DNA of 64,000 nucleotides, from NCBI RefSeq assembly GCF_008728515.1, contig NC_044977.1, positions 172,531,139 to 172,595,138 on the forward strand, written 5' to 3'. Numbering within the stretch: position 1 is the stretch's first letter; each line of letters starts with the position of its first letter. Positions 56,191 to 64,000 of this stretch are shown in pieces. This DNA comes from Papio anubis (taxonomy: Eukaryota > Chordata > Mammalia > Primates > Cercopithecidae). Made by a program: the position numbers and the translations under genes. The notes beneath the pieces are model-generated. The model was not told where the DNA came from. It was given only the letters and a program-made list of their open reading frames with translations, and searched no databases.

Positions 56191-57586
56191 GCACGGTTGT
56201 CAATATTATAATTACATGGCAACTCAAAGAAAACGCTGACTATGATGCCATCTGCTTGAATCCTTTTCCTACCTCAACCCCAAAATTCAATAGGTCATGC
56301 AATTTGTAGAGCAAGTGGGCCTCAAGACTCAGCCACCCTGTCCAGTAAAGTCAAGAAGTCAAGCTGTCGGCCATCTATTAGGTCTCAATTAACATTTCCT
56401 CTATCATTTCCAGTTGCCTGAAATGATCCAGGAAGCCATAAACTTAATGAGAGTATTTAATTACTTCGATAAAATTGGTCCATGGTCCTCTGTGCTAGTT
56501 TAATAACTACATTTCCATGCCTTTGGAATCACTTACAATATGTGTTTTAAACCAGTGACATTTGTTTTCTTTTATTATTGTTCCCATTCTATTAATATGT
56601 GTTTATCTTATTTCAGTCTCTGTGGCCCTGAAATAAGTACTTATTAATCAAGAGTCACTTAAAGACTGATGTGCCTTCTTCTGCATTAAGGAAACTGAAA
56701 GAACACCAAGCAGCCGAATAGGCATAGGTTTTTCTCCTCTTAATTAAAAGCTGGTTTGTACATATAATTCCTTTCTTGGCATATTATGCGGAGGTATTAA
56801 AATTAGATTCAACTAGGATGGAGTAATTATAGGCACAACTACAGCTTCACAAGAGTTTCATTTTAGGGACTGTACTCAGCTGCAGATGACAAGTTAATAT
56901 ATTGTGACTAGTTATTCACTAATTGACTCCTGCAAATTGATGGAACTAAACCTCCACATGCAGAAACTGTAGTCTTTCCTCCTGACTTGGGATGCCAAGG
57001 GACCCAAACAATCACTACCTTAGGAAACATCTCCAGGTCTATGCCTTGATTGGTTTTCCACCTTCCTGAAGTCCTTGGCGTGGATCCTGAAGATTTATTA
57101 ATACATGATGCAGTGTAAATTCTGAACTGCAGTACATGATAGAGTTAGAGGTTAGGGGAAAGAGGCTTCCTGAAGCAGCAGAGAATATCCCTATAAGCAC
57201 AAAAATGTAAGAAGCCGTGCTAGAAGATCTTCTAATGTAAGTGGACCTGATCTCTAGGTGAGACATTGTTTGACAGTAAAAACCCTGACTATCTGAGGGG
57301 ACACAGTCTAGGAATTCTTTGCCATAAGACCCCCGAAGCCCAATATTCCCATTCCCTTAGCTAATCTTTTCATAGGGCAACTCAAAAGGTGGAAGGCATC
57401 TTTGGGGACAAATATATTGGGAGTTTGGTGAGGACTCCAGGAACTATATCCTACACCAGTATTAGTGATTTCTATGAACCCCGTAAGCCCTGCCCCCTGC
57501 ATCTTTGGGCATCTTGTTTCTTTTGCTGGAATTAAGCAATTGGGGTGACACTGAGCAGCTCAGGGGGAGTATCAGCAAGCCAAGGA
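56191..57586. other. No gene recognised
   Basis: Unassigned; no supported repeat. Confidence 0.45.
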
Positions 57587-57880
57587 TTTTTTTCTTTTTC
57601 TGAGACAGAGTCTCATTCCGTCACCCAGACTGGAGTTCAATGGTGTGATCTTGGCTCACTGCAACCTCTGCCTCCCTGGTTCAAGCAAGTCTCCTGCCTC
57701 AGCCTCCCGAGTAGCTGGGACTACAGGCACATGCCACCATGCTCAGCTAATCTTTGTATTTTTAGTAGAGACGGGGTTTCGCCGTGTTGGCCAGGATAGT
57801 CTCGATCTCTTGACCTCATGATCCACCCGCCTCAGCCCCCAAAGTGCTGGGATTACAGGCGTGAGCCACCGCACCCGGCC
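57587..57880 (-). mobile_element. Alu (AluS-like), antisense, full length
   Basis: A T-rich start, CTGAGACAGAGTCTCATTCC, CTCACTGCAACCTCTGCCTC, GAGTAGCTGGGACTACAGGC and an end GTGAGCCACCGCACCCGGCC. GCCAAGGATT before and GCTAATGATT after may be a degraded TSD (8 of 10). Confidence 0.93.
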
Positions 57881-59978
57881 GCTAATGATTCTTATAGCAT
57901 CATAACATAAATATCTGTATGGTTACAACTTAGTGTAAGGAAGAATAGGCACCTTCTGCTCCAACCTTCCATTATATAGAAGAGATCCAGGGAGGAGAAG
58001 CCACCTGCTCCAGAATGCATAATGTTAGTGCCTAAAATGGACAATAAATTTAGTTTTTCTTATCTCTGGTCCAGTATTTTATCCACTGCATTAGACTGAT
58101 TATAAACCAAAGAAAATTTCTAAATGTAGACTCCTCTGAAAATGGCTCTTTTCTCTTCCAAATAACTTTCTTTGCAGTAAAGGGGGGGAAAAAAAAACCT
58201 GGGGGAAAATGGGGCGTATAAAATGGGAGTACCAGGATTCTTTTTAGGGGAAGAAGAAGCCCATTTTATTGGTGATCTACCAAGATAATGAGCCTCTCTG
58301 AAGAGAGATGGTGTTCAGGACCAGACCTCTTAATGGGGCCAGTGAATAATATAGAATAGTGCTGCCTTGGCTTAAAAAAATGTAAAAGACTTCATAGTGT
58401 TCATACTAATAGTAATTAGATGCCCCATGACCAAATCCAAAAGTAAGAAAAGGCTTGGTAAAATTTTTTCTCTATCAGTAAGGAGTCAATGACTGTTCCA
58501 TTCTTGGCTGAGGTACATGGTAAAAATTCCAACCATCATACTTTTGTCGTGGCTTAAAAATTGGTTGTCTTCAAAGATAATTTGAGAAATTCGATAGAAT
58601 TCAATGTCAGCACATAAATAAATCAGTTTTAGTGAGCTCCACAAACAGGAAATTCTTGGTTGTCTAATTTACATGAAAGAATCTAAGCTGCTACATTCTA
58701 TGGAGTCTGATTTGTTGTCTCGATCTTATACCTGTTTAATTATTATATTTATTTCTCAAATTTGGAGAGTTGTAATATGGTGGTGCAATTAAAATTAAAT
58801 AGCATATCTACCTGAAAAACTTGGCCAACATAGATTTGGAATCACCAACATTAAAATAGCAGGAAGTGGCTTTCTATAAAATTCAGAGTCATAGCAACAT
58901 ATTTTCCTCTCTTATCGTATCAAATCTCAGGCACCTGCCCATGAAATTGGCAGTAGAAAGATTTTTGTACTGCCAATTACAGGTTTCTCATCATCTTGCC
59001 AACTTGCTTTGTCTCCACAACCTGGCAAAATATAGCTATTGGCAGGAAAGTGAATATTTGAAAATGATTACAGTATATAGGATTTTCTTTTGTTCCATAG
59101 TGTTTAACGAAGTAATTTAAGCACTATTTTAGCACTAAGAATAGATTTGCTTTCTACATTATAATATGCAGCATACTCTGTAATTTGAGCCTTCTGGTCA
59201 CCAGTTCCTCAAATAAAGAAATAGAATGAGGTCTTTAATGAACATTATCCCTAACAAAGATAATTGAGCAAAATATTAATGACCTCTGTATTTTGTAATT
59301 CCTTGGCCATAATCTTCTTTTTAGTTAAACAGAAGCATTCAATTACTTGCTACTGTAGATGGAGGCAGAGAGCAGAGAGGTAGGATGGTTATATCAGGAG
59401 TACAAAGAGAAAAAAAAAAGTTAATCTTGAACTTCTGAACGAAAGAGTTAATCTTTATTTGTACCAAAGTATGATCCTTCAGAAAGACAATTGTCTTTAA
59501 AGCTAGACTTTCTTTAGATAAAAAAAGAATATTCTAAATATCTCGAGCTTTTCCAGAACCAGGTCTTCCATAAAATGTAGAGAAGATACCCTGCCTTCCT
59601 ATGGCAGCTGTGATACTTGACATGTTGCCTAGAGTAGGAGAATATTGAATATAGGAGAAGTGACAGTCAAATCCACTTATTCTGTTTCCAAAGGAATGTG
59701 AAGAGATGAAAGGATGTAAGGAAGTAGGGTACAGGATAGGAAATAAGAGAAGGCCTGAGAGGCACTGGTGTTCAACAAGGGAAATATAAAGGATGGGGAT
59801 TTTTTAAAAATTCACTTTGGGAGATCCAGAGGGCAATGATTTCATAGACTCTCATCAACTACATCAAGCCATATCAAAGTAAAATTGCAAGTACCAAAGT
59901 TTTAGCTTTCCTGAGCTTGGCTTTATTCTCCTATGACCAGTGATCATCAGAAGGTAATAGCAGCAACAGCAGCAGCAG
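57881..59978. other. No gene recognised; one G-rich patch
   Basis: Four G-runs at 58182-58188, 58202-58206, 58211-58214 and 58226-58228 with loops of 13, 4 and 11 bases. A weak (CAG)n patch sits at 59960-59979. The rest is unassigned. Confidence 0.45.
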
Positions 59979-60107
59979 TACCAGCTTCACCTGAGAACAT
60001 GTTAAAAATGCAGATTCTTAGACTTCACACCAGACCTACTGGGAGTCCAGCAATCTGTGTTTCAACAAGAATTCCAGAGGTTTCTGATGCACCCTAAAGT
60101 TAAAGAC
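59979..60107 (-). mobile_element. MER5-type hAT-Charlie MITE, antisense
   Basis: 'ccagcttcacctgagaacat', 'cagacctactgggagtccag', 'caatctgtgtttcaacaaga' and 'ttctgatgcaccctaaagtt' are MER5 in reverse complement. Confidence 0.8.
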
Positions 60108-60954
60108 TATTGCCCTGTGACCTGAATTTAGATTTGAAAATTTCCACAGGTCTCCAGAGGCAGATACCAAGAAGGCTGAGTGAAGTCAAGTAGCCGTGCC
60201 TTGTGGCTTACTGAGGTGAGAGGAAAGGGGGTCTACAGGTTGGAACATCTAGGCTAAGAACTGATGCAGAATGCACAAATATTCAGAGGCATTTATAACA
60301 CCAATTGGAACAAAACAGAGGCTGGTATCATCAGGACATACTACTGAATCTTGAGCCAACTGGGAGAGATCAACCTGTCAGTGTCACATATAGCTGGCAA
60401 TAGGCTATACATCAAGCAATCTACCAGACAAGGGAAATATTCTCAGAGAGATACCTGAGAAAGCAGATGACATGCAACAATCCCAGAAATGTTCCACTCC
60501 CAACCATGAAGTCCCACTAGTGAGACCTGTCTCACCTCACTCCCAGACACCCAAATGCCATCTGGGAAAAGGGCAAAGCAAGGGGAAGAATGGTGAAAGA
60601 AGAGGCCTGATAAAGGGTTCAACTTTGAAAGACCGAACGTCTATACTAAAAACTAAACCATTGAACCAGAACAACTTGGCACTTCATTAATTGGCAAGTC
60701 TGAGTTGTTCCCATTCCTCACAGATGGAATGAGGCTTCTAAGGAAGTTCAGGGCAGTATTAGAGAATAAACTATGTGTCAGAAAGCAAAGACAATAAACA
60801 ATGTGTTGGAAAGCAAAATGCATATATGAATCTGTAACTTTTGCAACTTGTAGGGCAATGCTTACATTTTTGCTACCCAGAATGCTCTCTAGGAAGCAAA
60901 ATATGTCAGTAGAGAAATGATAGAATGAAATAATTTTAAGTAATTAACTATGCT
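60108..60954. other. No gene recognised
   Basis: A 72-codon frame at 60472-60690 shows no recognisable feature. A near repeat 'gcaaagacaataaacaatgtg'-like occurs near 60760-60815. Confidence 0.45.
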
Positions 60955-61080
60955 CTGTGGCAAGTGTCTGTTGTCCCAGCTACTCAGGAGGCTGGATTGC
61001 TGGAGGCCAGCCTGGGCCTCCTTTTTTTTTTTTTTTTATTGAGACCCTGTCCCTAAAAAATAAAAAACATTAAAAAATAA
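60955..61080 (+). mobile_element. Alu fragment with an internal T-run
   Basis: 'ttgtcccagctactcaggag', 'tggaggccagcctgggcc', then a run of about 16 T, then 'attgagaccctgtccctaaa' and an A/T-rich tail. It is an old partial Alu with part of its centre replaced by poly-T. Confidence 0.75.
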
Positions 61081-61699
61081 TTTAAAAATAATAAAGGCAT
61101 CTTAAAATTGTGAGAATTACTCATGAGATTTTTACAGTTTGCCCTTGGCAAATTATCCTTTATCTTCCCTCTGTTATAGATAAACCATCAGGCAGATTTG
61201 TAAATAGAGGCCGGACTCAGCCCTTAGGTAGAGGCTTTTGGCAACATTAGAATGGTGAGCAAATTGGAAAGGGTCAGCCAGGAATTCCATATTTAGAAAC
61301 TCATTTAAGCAGAATGATATGATGAACCTAAAATAAAGTATTATAAAATAAAGGACAAGAAACCAATAGATTTCTTTGTTACTAAGATCAGTCAATCTGC
61401 ACTGGATTTTTCAATTACTTCAATGTCAAGAGCATGATATTGGAAAATTAAACCAATGTACCTCAACTGGAAGGTGTTAAAAGCTCTTTAGAAATGTTCC
61501 CAGGCAGTGTATTTAAATATTTATGAATAATTTCTATAAATGACTGCTGGCCAGTTATAATAATTAAATGTATTCAGATGATATAATAATCTTCTCATCG
61601 CCTGAAAAAGTGCTGACTGTATAATACCCTGAAACCACCTCTGCTCAGTATGCTGACCTGATTTTTTTCTTCCTGGAAAGATTAACTTTTATTTTTACT
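61081..61699. other. No gene recognised
   Basis: Unassigned. Confidence 0.4.
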
Positions 61700-62340
61700 T
61701 ACTTTTAAAGAAACTTTTAATTAAGATATAACTTCTATACAACTAAAATGAACAAATCTATATGTGTAGCTCAGTAAATTTTTACATATGTATCCATACA
61801 TATAACCTCCACTCAAATTAGGTTATAGAGCATTTCTAATACCCCAGAAGATCACATGTCCCCTTTTAAGGCAATAATTTCATTCCTAAGCCAACTATTA
61901 TTCTAACTTCTATTACTTTTTATTACATTTTCATTTTTTGAGTAGATATAAATGGAATCAAACAATAATGATGTTTTTATGACTGGTTTCTTTTACTCAC
62001 AAGTAAGTCTGTGAGGGTCATGTATGGTGTTGCATTTGGCAGTAATTTGTTCCTTTTCATTGCTATGTAGTATTCCACAGAATGAATGCATCACATTCTC
62101 TATTGACAGATATTTTGGTTGTTTGTAGTTCTTGACTTTTAGGAATTCAACTTCCATTCATGCGTGGGTCTTTGGTGAATGTAAGCATTCATTTCTGTTG
62201 GGTATACACTCAGAAATGGAATTGATGGATCACAATATACTTAGCTTTAGTAGGCACTCAGATTTCCAAAATAGTTGCACCACTTTAATTTCTCACCTCA
62301 AAAACTGGCTTTTTAAATGAGGGAACATACACTATATGCT
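61700..62340 (-). mobile_element. Old L1 (L1ME-like) 3' region, antisense
   Basis: 'ttaattaagatataacttct', 'ctcagtaaatttttacatat', 'gatataaatggaatcaaaca', 'attgctatgtagtattccac', 'ttctgttgggtatacactca' and 'ttccaaaatagttgcaccac' are reverse-complement old L1 in order. Confidence 0.85.
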
Positions 62341-62508
62341 TTCAAAGTAGACCTTTCTCAAGTCTGACTTCCTAAGGATGGTTTGTTTATAATTTTTTAG
62401 ACAAGGCATAAATGCTCTGGAGAGAATGGTATTTAACTTATCTTATTCATTTTCAAATTCAGCTGTGTGTATGTCCATTAAGGAAAAATGGCCTGTGTAG
62501 AAAGCAAT
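62341..62508. other. Unassigned flank of the second L1
   Basis: Short stretch between the L1M fragment and the primate L1. If the latter has a TSD, its 5' copy would lie at the end of this segment ('agaaagcaatt'). Confidence 0.4.
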
Positions 62509-62830
62509 TGACTGGGAGACACCCCCCAGTAGGGGCCAACAGACACCTCATACAGGAGAACTCTGGCTGGCATCTGGTGGGTGACCCTCTTGGATCAAGC
62601 TTCCAGAGGAAGGATCAGGCAGCAATATTTGCTTTTCTATAGCCTCCACTGGTGATATCCCAGCAAACAGGGTCTGAAGTGGACCTCCAGCAAACTTCAA
62701 CAGGTTGCAGCAGAGGGGCCTGACTGTTAGACGAAACAGTAACAGACAGAAAGGAATAGCATCAACATCAACAAAAAGGACGTCCACACCAAAACCCCAT
62801 CAAAGACCAAAGATAGATAAAACCACAAAG

Positions 62831-63850
62831 AGGGGGAGGAACCAGAGCAGAAAGGCTGAAAATTCCAAAAACCAGAATGCCTCTTCTCCTCCAAAGGACC
62901 ACAACTCCTCACCAGCAAGGGAACAAAACTGGTTGGACAATGAGTTTGAGGAATTGACAGAAGTAGGTTTCAGAAAGTAGGTAATAACAAACTCCTCCCA
63001 GCTAAAGGAGCATGTTCTAACCCAACACAAGGACACCAAGAACCTTGAAGAAAGGTTAGACGAATTGCTAAGTAGAATAAACAGTGTAGAGAAGAACATA
63101 AATGACTGGATGGAGCTGAAAAATGCGGCAGGATAACTTTCTGAGGCATACACAAGCTTCAACAGCCAAATTGATCATGCAGAAGAAAGGATAAGGATAT
63201 CAGTGATTGAAGATTAAGTTAATGAAATAAAGTGAGAAGACAAGATTAGAGAAAAAAGAATGAAAAGAAACAAATAAAGCCTCCAAGAAATATGGGACTA
63301 TGTGAAAAGACCAAATCTACATTTGATTGGTGTACCTGAAAGTGATGGGGAGAATGGAACCAAGGTGGAAAACAGTCTTCAGGATATTATCCAGGAGAAC
63401 TTCCCCAATCTAGCAAGGCAGGCCAAGATTCAAATTCTGGAAAAACAGAGAACACCACAAACATGTTCCTCAAGAAGAGCAACCCCAAGACACATAATCA
63501 TCAGATTCACCAAGGTTGAAATGAAGGAAAAAATGTTAAGGCAGTCAGAGAGAAAGGTCACGTTACACCGCATTAGACTAACAGTGGATCTTTTGGCAGA
63601 AACCCTACAAGCCAGAAGAGAGTGGGAGCCAGTATTCAACATTCTTAAAGAAAAGAATTTTCAACCCAGAATTTCATATCCAGCCAAAATAAGCTTAATA
63701 AGTGAAGGAGAAATAAAATCCTTTACAAACAAGCAAACACTGAAAGATTTTGTCACCACCAGGCCTGCCTTACAAGAGCTCCTGAAGGAAGCACTAAACA
63801 TGAAAAAGAACAACTGGTACCAGCCACTGCAAAAACATGCCAAATTGTAA
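62831..63850 (+). pseudogene. L1 ORF1 pseudogene, full span, four nonsense codons
   Basis: The span is 340 codons including the stop, the expected size for ORF1p (about 338 residues), with no net frameshift. The start codon position reads AGG (62831-62833) instead of ATG. In-frame stops occur at 62978 (TAG), 63134 (TAA), 63215 (TAA) and 63233 (TGA). From 63302 to the natural TAA at 63848-63850 the frame is open for 182 codons, covering the RRM (YVKRPNLHLIGVPES-like text nearby) and the C-terminal domain. ORF1p is an RNA-binding trimer needed for retrotransposition. This copy could not make a full protein. Confidence 0.93.
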
Positions 63851-63913
63851 AGACCATCGGTGCTATGAAGAAACTTCATCAACTAACGGGCAAAATAACC
63901 AGCTAGCATCATA

Positions 63914-64000
63914 ATGACAGGATCAAATTCACACGTAACAATATTAACCTTAAATGTAAATGGGCTAAATGCCCCAATTAAGAGTCACACACTGGCAAAT
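63914..64000 (+). CDS. L1 ORF2, first 29 codons (endonuclease start), truncated by window end
   Basis: ATG at 63914 opens the ORF2 frame 63 bp after the ORF1 stop, the normal L1 spacing. The 29 visible codons are uninterrupted and read as the start of the endonuclease: MTGSNSHVTILTLNVNGLNA and on, with the conserved active-site Asn at position 14. Whether ORF2 stays open beyond 64000 cannot be seen. Given the decay of ORF1, it is probably a pseudogene too. Confidence 0.85.
   Translation, partial: MTGSNSHVTILTLNVNGLNAPIKSHTLAN

Larger units (their letters stand above)
62509..64000 (+). mobile_element. Primate L1 (L1PA/L1PB-like), 5'-truncated, runs off the window
   Basis: From GACTGGGAGACACC onward it aligns with the L1 at 31322 onward. 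It enters within the 5' UTR, about 815 bp downstream of the element start. The structure is 5' UTR remnant (62509-62830), ORF1 (62831-63850), inter-ORF spacer (63851-63913) and the first 29 codons of ORF2. Unlike the 30.5-kb copy it has no internal deletion in the visible part. Its 3' end and TSD lie beyond 64000. Confidence 0.93.

Noticed and set aside
58182..58228. G-quadruplex motif
   Set aside because: Loops of 13 and 11 bases make it weaker than usual criteria; mentioned only as a G-rich patch.

Overview
This is primate nuclear DNA with no single-copy gene that I can recognise. It is AT-rich and packed with SINE, LINE, LTR and DNA-transposon fossils on both strands. The only long reading frames fall inside repeats (L1, L2, Alu, MLT1). 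I saw no spliced gene structure, convincing processed pseudogene, tRNA, rRNA, CpG island or CRISPR. It is best read as an intergenic or deep-intronic segment.

The species group can be narrowed. The young Alu at 11981-12286 carries three substitutions that I associate with Old World monkey AluY (AluYR-type) rather than human AluY, and it has an intact 14-bp target-site duplication (TSD). A cercopithecoid monkey (macaque, baboon, guenon or similar) is the most likely source. This rests on remembered subfamily diagnostics, not on a search.

Layout. 1-9.8 kb: old L2, MIR and MLT1 copies, an AluJ with a TSD, and a dispersed duplication of an L1+Alu block (copies at 4.5 and 6.1 kb), one copy of which splits a MIR. 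10-18 kb: L1M, AluY, MER5, MLT1, a long L2 and an ERV1-type LTR with a TATA box. 18-30 kb: MER5A, a TG/AG microsatellite, MLT1, a palindromic 40-bp minisatellite and a hAT fossil. 30.5-35.4 kb: a primate L1 with its 5' end, tail and TSD, but with an internal deletion removing the ORF1 C-terminus and the ORF2 endonuclease. 35-42 kb: MLT1, a second local duplication of L1 sequence, an L2 > LTR > Alu nest and an L1M 3' end. 42-62 kb: mostly AT-rich unassigned DNA with a well-delimited solo ERV1 LTR, L2, MIR, MADE1, three Alu copies or fragments, a 28-bp perfect palindrome and L1M pieces. 62.5-64 kb: a second primate L1 whose ORF1 is dead but whose ORF2 opens in frame and runs off the window.

Nothing here forms a pathway or operon. 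The L1 ORFs are the only recognisable protein-coding sequences and all visible complete ones are broken. The best leads are structural: two local direct-orientation duplications of L1-derived sequence, each with the derived copy upstream of its source and no clear TSD, plus several palindromic or hairpin-forming tracts. Unless stated otherwise, boundaries of old repeats are estimates to within a few tens of bases, made by eye against remembered consensus sequences.
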